NCBI GenBank assembly: GCA_037126765.1
Contig: JBBCBC010000019.1
Coordinates: 29,658,222 to 29,722,221, forward strand
DNA: 64,000 bases
From: Stenogyne calaminthoides
Taxonomy: Eukaryota; Streptophyta; Magnoliopsida; Lamiales; Lamiaceae
Direction: 5' to 3'
Shown here: one piece after another, positions 11,341 to 24,719 of the stretch
Layout: each line of letters opens with the position of its first letter
How positions within the stretch are numbered: position 1 is the stretch's first letter
The notes under the pieces: model-generated
Database searches by the model: none
Told to the model about the DNA's origin: nothing
What the model saw: only the letters and a program-made list of their open reading frames with translations
Position numbers and translations under genes: made by a program

Positions 11341-14300
11341 AAGGGTGATAAATGAAGGTGGTCTCCGAAAAGAAACCAAACATCGGGCGGGTACAAACCT
11401 CCGTGTTCTTTCAAACCATTTGAAACAAAATCAAGTACAAGCGCTTCAAAGTATTCCCATGGGTCGCAATGAGACAAACAGTATAACTAGATCAAGGATG
11501 GAGACATGATGGAAAAACCCCGGCCAAGATTTTCAGGATAAAACTCATCTCAATCCTTCTAAGTTCCGCAGCCCATGAGTTTATCAAGGCACAATACGAT
11601 GAGTGTTATGAATTCACGCGACAAAGACTGAAGTTGTGATGAGGAAAATCGACTTACCCAATATATAAAGAAGCTTCTACAATAGAAAAACCCAAATGAA
11701 AGGCTCAAGGCGATCGTAAAAAGAAAAACGCAAGGTGGAGGAAGTATCAAACAACGATCTAGAGGATTTCCACCGACAAATTGGATTGCCAAAGAAAGGA
11801 GCCATGATTACGACAAAGCCCGAGGGCAAAGAATCAAGATAATCCGCCTGCAGACATGGGTCAATGGAGGACGAACTAGATGCCAATTCTATTCAAAGAA
11901 AGATAGAGATGGACATGCGGTGAACATGGTGAACAAGTGTTAGAAGTCGAGGAATCAAGTCAGTATGGGTAAATATAAAGTCCGTAGCTTACCGTGACGA
12001 GCCCCCACCCCATGAATGAAGGTTCACCCGATGGGCATCTGTAATTCAAAGAACTGATCATGAAGTTCCGACTTAAACCCTCGATAGGTTTTCAATCTAA
12101 CGGAGATCAAGACGAGCACCGGGTCGATCATAAATCCCTGAAACAAAAAAAGAGATGAACACCCACCGAGGAATTTTATCTCCAAGTAATGACGAAAGCA
12201 GGGCAAAAAAATTAGGACGATCACGAGCTCGTGTTCGCCACCAACAAAACCCAGAACCACAAGGGCATAAAGGATCAAATATCACCGGTCGATGGTCGCC
12301 AGATGATCGAAAGCAAAGGTAAGTTATCTTCAGAATAGTGTATAGTTTAGTTTACCGAAGTTTATAACCATTGTAAAGAAATGTAATAGATTAGATGTTC
12401 TCATGCGGACGTTAGTTTATTTAAACTATCCAAGCCGCATTGCATTTGTTTATCCAAGCACACCCTGATGGTCACACCGCAATAAGACGGTACCATAGTC
12501 CAATAAGAAATCGAACAGAGCCGAAGTTTGTGTTTGCTTGGCTTAAATAATGTGTGCTCACAACGACCTCAAATAACGGGACCACGGGGCACATAGGTCA
12601 CGATAAAACGATAATGACCAGAGCGTAAGTGATCGCCGTTACGCAGTTCGATTATAACGACACCGCCGTAATCAAATAAGCCAACCATCATGATTGCACT
12701 CCACGTAAGTCAATCATAAAACGGGTCAAGATTAAACATAAACATATCGATGGTTCATCTATATTGTAAAAATAAGGCACTAATGGCCAAGAAGACAGAG
12801 GTACATAAACAACACCCGGAAGTTCAAAACACAACAACAACCATCCCGGCCAAGCAAAAAGGGCAAAAAGGGTTGTCTTAGTCAAATACAAAAGTATTAC
12901 TAAAGAAATCAAAGAAAAGATTGATTATCCAGAGCCTTCGCCACCACCAACCGTAGCCCTCTCGCCGCCATCACCATTTTGAGCCCTCTCGCCACCATCG
13001 CCATCCCGAGCCTTCGCCACCACCAACCAGAGCCCCATGCTCGCCATCACCATTTTGAGTCCTCTCGCCGCCATCACCATTTTGAGCCCTTCCGCTTCAC
13101 CATCGCCATCCGGAGCCTTCGCTTCACCACCAACCGTAGCCCTCGGCCGAATCACCATTTTGAGCCCTCTCGGCCGCCATCGCCATTTTGAGCCCTCCGC
13201 CACCATCGCCATCCGGAGCCTTCGCCGCCACCAACCGGAGTACCGCCGCCACCATCCCCGCCGCCTTGCTTTTCTACCATGATCCTTATGTTCGCTTTTT
13301 TCTACCGATCCACGATCACCCTCGACCCAACATCCCCGACCATCTTCCTCTTTCATCCGCAGAAAAGGTCCCCGATTCTACTTTTCACGAGACGGGAGAA
13401 TCGCGACAAGTCCTCAAGATCGCCAAAGGCAGCTTCGGTCGTGGGCAGAGCGCGTCACGCCAAATATTTCTCGAGGTCCCATGAAAGGCCCCAACTTATC
13501 GGTTCTAGAGTGTCCGCCATACAGATGGTATCTCGCGAAAGCACAAATATAGAATAATCGACATCAAATCCACATACTCCTCCCATTTATTTTTAAGTTT
13601 TGAAGGCCCAAGAGGTTGTTGGTCTCCTACATAAAAGTTGTTGGGAAGACTATTTTACGTCGATTTCCTTTCTATTAGTTCCACAAGACACCGCCGTAAA
13701 AGAATTTCTAAAATCACCATCGACGACCTTTGATGAATCCAGCCTGCCGCATCCGCTTCTAAAGAATGATGGACTATCGAGTAATTTCGAGGTCGTTGTT
13801 CATGCCCAAATTGGTCTCGCAGTTCGGGCCGGACATGGTCGAAAGCGCTCGCGAATGTCACACACCAAGGGAAAACATAAGTAGTTCATCGTGTCTAAAG
13901 ATCGGAGAGGTCTTTCGCCAAAAAATCAAGCAAAAATAAGTTATCAACCAAGCGAAGCGATGACTAAAGACAAGCATAAAGTAAAAAGAGAACGGACGAA
14001 TCCGACTTACTTTTGCTTTTCCTGCTTGGGGTCCCACCCCAAGAAATACTTTATCCGAGCACAAATTCAGAACCGGACGAAGCCCGGTTTGAAGCGATCG
14101 ACGGGGGTATGTACGTACGCTTTCCACTTCCGGGTTTTCTTTCGGTCGAGAGGCGTGGCTCGTTCGATGCACTGGCTCTCCTCTCGAGCATGCCTTCGCT
14201 TTCAGTGTATACCGCCGCCGCCACCGATCAACCTAACGAAGTTGGAAGTTTCAGACCGCCACATCACCACTTTAAGACCCGATGTACCTTCCGCTCACCA

Positions 14301-16280
14301 GATTCCTGTATATCTCGCTTTGTTTTATTCTTCCAGCCATCTTAAGATGTTCTGACGGTTAATTTACGATAAGGGTAACAAAGAAATGATCAGAAGAAAA
14401 AGTTGTGTTAAAACAATACGAAAGCAAGATTACGCGAAGAGAAAGCACAATATGAGTAAATGTACCCCAGATGGTCGAGACTGAACCAAATGACGCGGAA
14501 GGCACGCATAACCGCCATTTCTCCCTTTCGTCTGCTAGGTTCAAAATTTCCCCACCGAAAGGCCAGGACTTAAAGTATAAATCAATCTATGGAGAGGATC
14601 AAATGGGGTTCACGAACTTGCTCTCGCCTTTTAGAGATAACCTCCATGCTCGCCCACGCATCACGCCTTTCACATCGACGAGGTCGACCATCTCGACTTC
14701 TGGAAGAAGAACAAGAAATCGCGCCGCATTTTCCAAGATCTAAGAGATGCGTGATGGTGACCACCCACTCACACTAGTTCGACGAACACAGACCCCTAAT
14801 TGACGCAGCACACGCCACGCACTCCCCTCACTGGGGCAAACACGCATCACCATCAAGAAATCAGCGGCACCTGTAACCTATGCTCATCCACTCAGGCTCG
14901 TCTGAATCGGTATCTTGCTCATTCAACAGTAGTCCAGATCGCGGGTCTGTGACCATCTACCAGACCTGTCGTACTTTGGTGACGACTGCTCGCCTTGCTG
15001 GCCGGGTTCTAACGCCTCGACGATAAGCTGATTTTTGGCCGACGAAGAAGTATTTCTTCCGCCTTTCCTTGCCATTTAGATCGCCGAAGAAAAGACGGCC
15101 CGCCTTATTAGATTGCACGATTGCATTTACACGTGATCACCGGTCATCGACGAGCATAGAAAAAGACTTTCATAAAGAGGGCTCGCTATCTCTGAGTAAT
15201 GAAAGCACATAAAAATCGATGACGAAATAGAAAAGATCTTCAACCCGGAGACTCATGTTTATTAAAAGAATTTTATTGATAATCCTTTTTGCCCACTCCC
15301 CGCCAAAGACCAAATATGACGGTACTGCACGCGAGGCTAAGCAACAATGTGTTTACAGGTTCTCGATTTGCATCAATCGAGCGATGGTAACGCCCACCAA
15401 CGAAAATAAACGGAGATCACCGGACGAAGAGTTTAATTGATACCACTTCCATGGTGTCAAGATTTACCGCCACAATAACTCTTCGAGGGGTCGATTCACA
15501 TGCTCATCGTGTTCGCACCCGTAAAAATACATCTTTAGAGTATCATAAGCCCCAGATAACCCACTGCTTAATCAGATCGATTATGCTCAATTTCGTCACG
15601 ACAATTTATTCTCAATGGTAATCCCAAGAGGGCCGGACGGCCAATCAAAATTATATTGAGCACTATATTCTACAGAATTCTCAAGATATGGGGTCATTCC
15701 AGTCGATGTTCTACTCGCATCGAATTCCACATTTTTGCTCACCCACGCCGAATTTATACTCAAATTTCAACATTAGCTCGCCAGCTTTTTGTGGTTTCAT
15801 TCACCAACAAAGATAATCACCACAACCGCACCATCCCTCACGACAACTCATTCTCACCTCAATCATCCGTAAAATAGAACGTGTGTTCCGCCCCTAGCTC
15901 GCTTATCGCCTCCTCGAAATCGGTGGAGAACGAATAAACGGCTTCCCAACCCCTCCGCAGGTCGTGGGTCCAAAAGCATCCACCTTCGGCGAACAAGCCA
16001 CGCCATGAGTAAATGGGCTAAGCGAGGGAAGACACCAACCCCCGAGAAATCTTAGACCCTGAGTTGATAAAAGAATCAAAAGATGGAACGTGATAAAGAT
16101 AATAAAAAACGGGCGAGAAGAAATTACTACCGAAGAAATTTACTACCTGGAGAAGACGAGGGTGTCGAGTTCCGAGAAAGAAGAAGGAATGATCGCTTTC
16201 GGATACGCCCCACGGAGAACCTAAAATGATGCCCCGATCTCCCAAGGCCTTCATCAGTCACGACAGAACGCAGCAGCGCC
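11341..16280 (+). other. B internal region without recognisable pol
   Basis: About 4.9 kb separate the Gag core from the 3' LTR. I read it in three + frames and checked the longest open frames (at 13188, 13600, 13891, 14013 and 14471; 90-154 residues) and found no protease, RT, RNase H or integrase signature. It holds the minisatellite at 12935-13262. B therefore looks like a non-autonomous element, unless pol is too decayed to see. Confidence 0.55.
12935..13262 (+). repeat. Minisatellite inside B, about 27-30 bp unit
   Basis: Roughly eleven imperfect units follow the pattern 'gagccctcgccnccatc' then 'nccatttt' or 'nccatcc'. Because the unit is close to a multiple of three, it gives long open frames on both strands (for example a minus-strand frame at 12925-13356 rich in GLKMV). 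These are repeat artefacts, not genes. Confidence 0.8.
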
Positions 16281-16293
16281 CGACCGGGGGTAT
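16281..16293 (+). other. B polypurine tract candidate
   Basis: 'gaccgggggta' lies immediately before the 3' LTR start, at the place where plus-strand DNA synthesis is primed. Confidence 0.5.
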
Positions 16294-17480
16294 TGTTGTG
16301 CACATAAATAATCTTTTTCCGCCACGCATGTTTCATTTACCAACATGCGACCAAGAAACAGCGTGCCACCTAACCCATCGCATAAGCGCTCACCAGGGCT
16401 GATACACATCCCGCCATCCATCCGCAGGTCGCCAAGAGCACGCTACTTTAGGCGCGCACGCGAGGGTATCGTGGCGCCTGTTTACCATCATATCGCAAAA
16501 TTATGCTTCCCCGAACCCAATGACTACTCACCAAGATGTATAAAAAAGCGGTAAAGGGTTTAACGGAAAATCGCATTTAACAGAGAAGGGAAAAGACGGG
16601 TTCATGAACAGAGAAGGAAAGACATGTAAAACTGTATTTAACAGAGAAGGAAAGACTAAGCCTGCATTTAACAGAGAAGACATGATATGCTCGCCTCCGG
16701 CATTACATTACGCAAGAATCAAGACACACGGCCTACAACAATGTTTTCTTTCTGCAAGCAAAGCGATTTATCTAGAGCGAGTACGATACGCTGGTTGGAG
16801 AGATCCGAGAGAGGAGAAGAGAAAGGCGCCGCCCCTCAGACGAAAGCACATGTAATCAAGGCAATGGCGTTGATTTATTTAATCAAGATTTACTCAATCA
16901 CTACAAGTGGTCGCATCGTGAGTACTTTAATTACAACCAAGTTTAAACAAGAATCGGTCACCCAATTATGCCACCATTACTAACCGATGACAAGACGAAA
17001 ACTTCTTGAGCAAGTAAAGACAAATGTCAACCAAAGAAGCACTTAATGTAAAACGGGCAACACCACATGATTCGCAGCATGTTAAGAAATCGCCACTGCA
17101 TAGCCCAGATACCACCAAATTTCGGGCCAGACACCACCAAATTTTATCCAAAATCCTATAAATAGGCCCAAAAAAGAACAAAAGAAGGGTTCAGAAATTT
17201 TTCTAAGATAACTTCATCAACTCTCCCTCCCACATAACCATTGTGCTGCCACTAACACATCAGGTTCGACGCACTCCCCAAACCATAAATAATATAATCC
17301 CGGCTTGGTATGCCCCCTCACATAGTCAACTTTGACGAACCGAAATATCAAACCTGTTGTCATCCTACATACAGATGTCCTCACATACACACACACAGTG
17401 TGTTCGACACATCATTATTTTGTTTGTTGTCGAACACATATCACCACATCATATTTTTTCACGAACACGACTTTACAACA
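16294..17480 (+). repeat. B 3' LTR
   Basis: It starts TGTTGTGCAC and ends TTTACAACA, 1187 bp, with short terminal inverted repeats TGTTG/CAACA. TATA box at 17156-17165. The array of 'aacagagaaggaaa' units lies at 16566-16684. The next base, 17481, returns to element C. Confidence 0.87.
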
Positions 17481-18685
17481 CCGTGTTCTATTTCTTCATC
17501 TCATAATGCAAAATATAGTCAAAAACAAAGGAAAGCTTTTATCCCATTTCGAGTATCTTCTATACAAAAATCACATCCGCATTATACTCATTTTGTTGCT
17601 GCTTATTTCTCAAATTAATGAGCCAAAAACATATAAGCAAGCAAGTACAGATTCTAACCGCAAAATGCAATGAATCTTGAATTAAGCCTTGGAAAGAACT
17701 AATACATGGTCTTTGGTTTCTTTACCAATTGGAAAACATCAGATAGGATTTAAAATGGGTATATAGAGTTAAATATGTTCATGGTTCAATAGAAAGATAA
17801 AGCCGCATTAGTTGCTAAGGGTATACTCATATTATTTTGATACTTTCTCACCTATAATTAAGATTACTACAAAGAAGAATCTTACTTGCTATTGTTATTT
17901 CAAAAGGTTGGCATATTCATCAACTAGATGTCAACAACGCCTTTTTACATGGAGATCTAATTGAGGAAGTATACATGACCCTCCCAATCGGGTTATCTTG
18001 AACATACTCACAAGAGAGTTTGGTGTGTTAAATAAAAGCTTATATGGACTCAAACAGTATCAAGACAATGGTTACATAAGTAGTCCTGCTTCCTATCAAG
18101 GCTTGGTTATATTCAATCTCTTGTCGATAAATTTTTATTCACAAAATATTCTCGACTATTTTATTGTTATATTAGTTTATGTAGATGATATTATCTTAAT
18201 TGGTGATAGTATTGATGAGATCAATAGTAGTCAAAACCTTTCCGATAAATAAATTTACCATTAAAGATCTTGGTATATCAAAATACATACTGTATCAAGT
18301 AGCTAGAAATAAACATGGTTTACATTTGTGTCAAAGAAAGTATACATTAGATCTATTGGATGATTGTGGATATCCGTAAGTAGGGCTTGATACTCCAATG
18401 GATTCTAAAACAATCCTTTTATTTATGAAAAAATCACCACTATTACAGATCCTTCTACTTATGGGGATTGTTGGTAAGTCTCTTACCTAACTATTACTAG
18501 ATTCGATTTGTCTTACATTTATACAGTAGGCACATTTGAGTGCAATTCACAAAGTTGCTCGGGACATTTGAAGACAAATTCGTCAAGGAATTTTCTTCGT
18601 CCAACAAAGAATAACTTCAAACCGCAAACATTCAACGACTTAATCAAAGACGTGAAATCACCAGAGAAGTATTACATGATACGGT
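17481..18685 (+). pseudogene. Host copia element C, part 2: reverse transcriptase to RNase H
   Basis: Shifting + frames read, in order, a segment with HFVAAY and QINEPKTYKQA, WSLVSLPIGK (RT start, about 17700), HQLDVNNAFLHGD-type RT block near 17915-17960, SLYGLKQ (18040), the catalytic YVDDIILIGD (18178-18210), KDLGISKYIL (about 18265), and an RNase H start near 18500-18680 (LTITRFDLSY, then a YYM/LGN phrase). It breaks at about 18685, where element D begins. The YVDD box itself is intact. Confidence 0.87.
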
Positions 18686-20180
18686 TGGGAAATTTATAGT
18701 TTTGATGAAAGTTCCAAAAAACACATAATAAAGACCACCGACCAAGTAAATCGATCGATGTTTACATTATCACGCTTATGGAGACCAGCTTGATAATGAT
18801 CAGATAGAACAACCGATGTAATAGATAGGTCACATATTGAGGGGGAACTCAATACGATATAGGTCGGTCAAGAATCAAGAAAGCCGATATCCCGGATGCC
18901 GTAATCAAGAAACCAGAATCTAAGATCGACGAATCATCTAATGATAACTCAAATAAGTCACGAAGCTCAAACTCGAATACTAAGATCGACGATGATCAAG
19001 ATAAGACCGTACACCTACATCGCCGAGTCGCCATTGAAGCAGTCAACAGCGCCAAGATTTATCGCAGACCGACTACCAGACGATCGTCACTCATAAGATG
19101 AAATCGATGTTTCATCTTATCATACGCCCGCGATCTAAACAAGAAGAATCATTCAACCTTAGTCGATAACAACACCGCAGCAAGTCTTCCATCCAATATG
19201 AAGAAACACGATGAACAGAGCCGACATCATGATTCGGCGTTGTTTCTCAAACGGGCTATAAAATACACACTTCACGCTGCCATGCCGCTCAAGACGCTAC
19301 ATCAAGCCCCCGCAAGTCTGGTTTCCAGCCCCGAGATTCAAATTGCTTCCAACGGCCTTTTGATCTCAAGGTCTATAAATATGATCACACTTCAGAGTGA
19401 AACACGGAAATGCTTGGACAAACAACATAAATCAAGAAGCTCAAACTATAGTCGATTTCCGCACAAGAATTACAACAACAAGCTTATTTTATATTGTGTT
19501 CATCCCATAAGTTCTTAGCAAGAAAAATTTTCATCTAAATTTTTTTGCCGCTTGCACGAAGGAAAGATTTCATAGTTGAACTCAACAATCTTACCCAAAC
19601 CCCTGCTAGGATAAGTTGTTTGAAGATTTCACCAGTGGTTTCTAAGATCGATTTCCGGATCTACCCGAGCGAGAACTCTAAAACATCTGGGTTGCATCAG
19701 GTTGGACTAACACACCAAACTAAGTCCAAATAAGTTAAGTTTGGTTGCTGGTGCCCCTTGTGAAAGTGAAGAGTGGGACGTAGGATCCGGTTTGTCCTAA
19801 CCACTATAAATCTTAGGAGGCCTTATCGCTTTGATTAATCGCTTCCTACATCGCATAATCTAAAAAGATATATTCTAAGTTTAAGATCGAGAAAGACCAA
19901 GCTCGATCCGACGGACCAAATTTCACATCCGATTAAAAAGATAAAACTTGAACTGATTATACAAACCGTTTTTCACATCTAAAACTTAAGTTCCGCACAC
20001 GGGCCAATCCCCATAGCTATCGAATCGACCGCTCGCTTCAAAAGAAGTTTCGGTTATCGACTAAACCGATTCATTTTCGCAGACTCGGACAAAGCATCCG
20101 CCTCACACCGACCGCATAAAAGTTTTTAAGTTCTATTCACCCTCCCCTCTACTTCGCTTCACTTAACCCGCTCGACCTAT
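18686..20180 (+). repeat. D 5' LTR
   Basis: It aligns with 31181-32688: shared blocks are 'gatgtttacatt', 'atgatcagatagaac', 'gatgaaa..tgatgtttcatcttatcat', 'ctataaatacacac', 'gattcaaat.gcttccaac', 'ttgtgttcatcccata' and 'gattaatcgcttc'. The left boundary is set where similarity begins ('gggaaatttat'); it is good to perhaps 10 bases. Confidence 0.82.
19373..19380 (+). promoter_or_regulatory. TATA box in D 5' LTR
   Basis: 'ctataaat' is kept in the 3' LTR at 31880-31888. A second TATA-like 'ctataaaata' lies about 120 bases upstream (19255) and is kept as 'ctataaataca' at about 31769, so which is used cannot be told. Confidence 0.5.
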
Positions 20181-20181
20181 G

Positions 20182-20191
20182 TGGTATCAGA
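20182..20191 (+). other. Primer-binding site of D (initiator tRNA-Met)
   Basis: 'tggtatcaga' just after the 5' LTR is the standard plant copia primer-binding site, complementary to the 3' end of initiator methionine tRNA. The next bases ('tggt') depart from the usual 'gc', so it is worn. Confidence 0.85.
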
Positions 20192-20275
20192 TGGTACTGT
20201 TCTTCCGACTGCATTGCGGGTCAATCGAATCGATTTTGAAACCGTTTAAACTCATTCATTTTCCAAAATCACTCA

Positions 20276-21060
20276 AGATGGATAACATCGTCCGGTATGT
20301 ATTATGATCTCCGCCGTTCTCAATTGATGAGTACGCAGATTGGGCTATATATGTCCAACCATCTAGGCTCGACAAGGCAGAATGATGAAGTTTACCCAGG
20401 AGAGAGGACTCATCATTTACTACGCATAATCCCGCAATGGGAGGAGATCCGCATTTTCCTACGGAAGTCTTTGTACGAAAAGCCCAAAACATGGACATAG
20501 GTAAGAAAGAAAATCAAAGAGACACCATTGCAAGACATATCATCATGAAGACAATGGATAAGGTCACTAAAGAAAAAGATTAAGATCTCAAATCATGTAG
20601 CAACGTGGATACTCGGGCCGAGATCCTCATGAGGAAATGAATAGATAAAAGATACCGTTTCGGTTTAACCGTGAAGTTCGAGAAATCAAGATGTCAGCTC
20701 AACTAAAACCATCAACGAACTCGACGGAAGAATTACAATGTCTATAAACAAGCTTCGAGAACTTGGTAGAGATGTCCGATAAAGATATCAACTATAAGAT
20801 CCTAAGGTCTCTCACCAAGAAGATACGAAGGTCACCAGAATCAAAGATTGCCGTGACATTTCAAAAATGAAACCAAGTAGCTTGTTCTGAGTCTTAAAGC
20901 TCACGAGTTCGTGACCGATGAGAGGTCAAGTCGATGAAGACGAGGTCCCCGGCCAAACCTCGACTTCAAAAATCGGGCTTGCTTTCAACCAACCAAGAGA
21001 ACAAAGGCCAATGAACCCATTGGAAATATATTAAGTCAGCACGATGTGATTACTGGGTGA
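20276..21060 (+). pseudogene. D Gag remnant (UBN2 type)
   Basis: Starting at the ATG at 20278 a broken frame continues through a piece reading DEYADWAIYV (aromatic Gag start) and then PTEVFVRKAQNM. After several frame changes, the Gag helix region reads KILRSLTKR (about 20795-20830), then SKMKPSSLF-like and SLKAHEF (about 20890). This order matches copia Gag polyproteins. Stops and indels are frequent. Confidence 0.65.
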
Positions 21061-23229
21061 AGCTTGAGAAGTCTTATATATACAACTCTGTAAGCATCAA
21101 GATTTTATAAGGACTATCAACATAGCGAGGACGAGATAGAGATCGGCTAACAGATCTCCGAAAGAACCGATCCGGCGATCTGAGGATCACAGAGACGAAA
21201 AAGAAAAGAGATAATGTACGTAATAGGAAGAAGAGATAACCAATCGATAAGAAAAACTCGTATCACTATCGTAAAGGAAATCACCGGAGCAGGGTCATAC
21301 GACGAGCGATTCACCGAAGGAAAGGAACGGGGATCATGAGCGTGCTTCAATCGTGAGAAGTTGTGTCACTATAAAGATGATCGCCTGCACTGACGCCACG
21401 GAGAGAGGGAAGAAAAGAGAGAACAAAGAGAGCAACGCTATAGAGACAGAAAGAGCAATGGTTGCCGACACGCCAGAATCGACGATTCTATTCTCCGAGG
21501 ACTCGACATCAGAGAAAGATTACCGATCGACAAGGTTGCCGACTTCTACGTGAAAAACGAAGATCTGAGATTCTCGCTGACGATGATGAACTCGCCGATG
21601 GCTGGAGGACCAAACGAGGTAACCTCCAAACCCGCCTTGCTTCGCTTTACACCCATGGTCGCAAGACACCGGGCTGGGAGATTTTACCTCAGTACTTACT
21701 CGAAAGCAATTGCTTGAAGATTCCTCCAATGCGAGAAAAACTTACGCCATTGCGAAGTCGAGAATGATAAGCCGAGGACGTAAATAATCGCCTTTGTCAA
21801 GAAAATGATTCAGAAAGCCTTCCTAACTTAGATCAAAACGCCGTAGGTAACTCCAGGAATTTAAAATTTCGGGTTAAAGCTTCGACAGAAAAGCAGATCA
21901 AAGATCGATGAAAATTACCGTAAAGCAGCCGATGACTTCAAAAATCTTGCAAGCAAAATTCGATGAGCTATTCAATGCATGAAAGTCCGAAATCCTCCGA
22001 GGATAATCATGGGTAAGAAAATAGATGTTTTTTCAAAATCATCTCAAAACTGTTAAAGATATGAAACGCCTATTTTCAATAAAGATTATGATACGAGGGG
22101 ACTGCCAAGCAGAAACCCTCCACATCCTCAAAAGCCTGATCGATCATCTCTTTAAAAGGTGTAATCGACGGAATTTCAAAAAAGATACACCAAAAGCTAA
22201 ACTTGTATCTAATAGGGTAAGAGACTTAATGAAAGGCGCAGTTTTAAATCAGTAGTAAATGTAAAAACGACCCCAACCTGTAAAGCATCACCGAAATCAA
22301 CTAAGAACCGGGGCCGAAGAGACTCTCAACTCGATCACGACAAGAATCGAAAAAGACAACCCCATAAAAGGGAAGTCTAACTGAGACCCACCAAGGTCAC
22401 CATTTAATACATGTGTAAATCAAAAACCATCTATGGGGCAAAGATATGAATTTTTGATGGTAGCAACAGCATCTACCCCTATAGTCGAAATTAGGTCAGA
22501 CCAACTGTTAATCGATAAAAAGAAGACAAACCGAAAAGTAAATCATAAGTCTTCTAAGTCATCCAAGGTTCACACAAGTAATCATACAAAATCGTAAAGA
22601 TACGAGGATAAGTATGATTATGTTGACAGTACGGAGACAATCAAAGCCTTCCGATCCACCATCATAGAAGTGCTCGGCTTGTATGGATCCCCAAATCCAA
22701 ACCTAACCCCTCGTGACCTAATCCGAAAGGGTACCTAAAGTTCGGACCGATTGGCAGTTCGCGCTGGTCCGCGCCAACAAAGCGTAAGCAACTATCCCGC
22801 ACATCGATAGTGGATGCTCGGGCGCACATGACCGGAAGCAAACATCTCCTCGCCCCTACATAGAACAAAGGTTCGGTAATTTTCGGTGATGATAACTTTG
22901 GTTATACCAAAGGGTCTTTAACCCAGAGAATGATGACGCATAAGTAACCCAGAGTCTCAGATGTCAAGGTCCAAGACAACCTATTACTCCGCTTTCACAA
23001 TTTCATATTAACCAGGATTCAGCACGAAGTTCTCGACCGATCACGTCGCACTATCAAGAATCGAAATACCAACCGATTTGGTTAACTCTGTTCAAGAAAA
23101 GGGACGATCTATACAATTATTGAAATAGCTTGTCCAAGAAATGCGTGGCTCGACAGCAAGAGTTCCAAAAGTAGAAGCCAGGCTCAAGAACAAAAAAGAA
23201 TGAGCCATCCGAACTTTAAACTCTTAATA
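21061..23229 (+). other. D region between Gag core and integrase
   Basis: Expected content is the Gag C terminus, CCHC knuckle, protease and pre-integrase finger. I could not identify any of these securely; open frames (for example 22025-22255, 76 residues, basic) are short. The sequence is CpG-rich and full of stops. Confidence 0.4.
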
Positions 23230-23560
23230 AGATAGCTAGGATGTCTCTAGTAAGGACTTCAATGAAGTGTTCTTTAAAGGATCGACATGTAACGATGTCG
23301 AAGGAAAACAGTCAAGGCTTCATTCAAAGGAATTTCTCGACCAAAGATCCAAAGAGTAATCGTAAATGCTTCATATGGATCTATTTGGACCGGGCCATAT
23401 ACCAAATTACCCCAATCGACGAATACACACCGTAATCGGGATGACTATTCCAAGTTTACTCCGGTTATTCTTACATAAGAAGAATGAGACGACAAAACAA
23501 GATAATTCGAGTCCAAGTAAGAAGATTACAAACGGAAGTGGTGTCAACAGAAAAAATCAG
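23230..23560 (+). pseudogene. D integrase core fragment
   Basis: At 23366 the frame reads MLHMDLFGPGHI, the start of the copia integrase core with the first catalytic aspartate. The continuation reads a degraded VDDYSR-like block and LFLHKKNETT near 23470-23500, the usual phrase ending that block. The second and third acids are not readable. Confidence 0.85.
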
Positions 23561-24719
23561 ACGATAAAGGCATGCAACTCCTAACTCTTTTATTACGATT
23601 TTTGCTCTTTGGTATATAAAGATGAAACATCACCGTGAGGACGACTACAAATGTAACGGAGAAATGACGAGGAATGTAATCCTCAAAGAAGTCATTTAAC
23701 AATGTTAATTTAATATGATAATTAAACCGCTCGGGCGAAGAATCACGACTGCACGCCACGCAGAATAGATTGCCCTCGACTAAGTGCTCACTACACTTTA
23801 GTGAACTATGGAAGGGCAGAAAACCCCGTGGTTTTTACTCTATGTTTTGGGTGCAAGCTGCTTCATACACAATAACGGGAAAAGTCAGCTTGAAAGAATT
23901 TTGAGCGCCAAGTCCGACGAGGGTATATATTTCTAGGTATTCTCATCTAATAAAGCTTGCATTCAACAAACTTAACCCATAGAAGAAACACCCCATGTAG
24001 CTTTGATGAAGTACTTCGATCAAGAGAAATCAGCTTCAATGGCACTCCTATCTACTGTGAATCTCGAGATTCAAATGACTACCGCACCCATCAAAGAATC
24101 AAAATCAGATTAATTTATATTCCAGATCTAGTCGACATTCACCGATCAATCGGGATCCCATGTACGAATAACCTGCTGGCGAAAAAGCCGATTCACCAGA
24201 CAAGAAGAATCGAACCATCCGTTCAGGGAACTTCGGGTTCTCACGAACAGACATCGATGATGATTCTGTAACATCACCGAGACTTGTTCTTATCAAGTGA
24301 CTATAACCCCCTGCATTACTCCCAATCGCAGAACAAGATTTTATCAAACCAGACGACGTTTCCTGGGGGTCCCACGCGCAATCGTGAATGTATGACCGAT
24401 AACCAAAGATCCAACCGATTCGATAATCGGAGACCCGCTCGACAAAATTTAAAACCAGACATCGATTGTGAGTAGTGACACGTATTGCCGCTTTCCGCCT
24501 ATGAAGAATCCAACTACAATCGAGGAAGATTACAAGACGCAAACCGGATTCTAAATGCAGAGGAGAGGAATGGGGCCGAAAGAGAAATGAAGTATGGGAA
24601 CTAGTAGATGCATCGTGTCATCAAGACGAATTGGCACTAAAACGGATCTTCAAGCAACAAGAGAGATGAGAAAAATTATCATCACCAGAATAAGGCAAGA
24701 CTTTTGCTAAGGGTATTCA

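Larger units (their letters stand above)
8850..17480 (+). mobile_element. LTR retrotransposon B (gag only, no pol seen), inserted in C
   Basis: Two direct repeats of about 1.17 and 1.19 kb (8850-10015 and 16294-17480) flank an internal region holding a Gag of the Retrotrans_gag type. LTR ends are TGTTGTG and ACAACA. Flanks are 'acagtgtt' (left, overlapping the LTR edge) and 'ccgtgttc' (right), an imperfect match that suggests a 5-bp duplication of the type CAGTG. Removing B brings the C element's integrase tail and its RT region together in order. I found no protease, RT, RNase H or integrase motif in 11,400-16,280. Confidence 0.85.

Noticed and set aside
12925..13356. 143-residue minus-strand frame with GLKMV repeats
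   Set aside because: It is a translation of the minisatellite, lacks homology to any family I know, and frames are open on both strands for the same reason.
24105..24542. 145-residue minus-strand frame
   Set aside because: It lies antisense within the pol region of D and has no recognisable domain.
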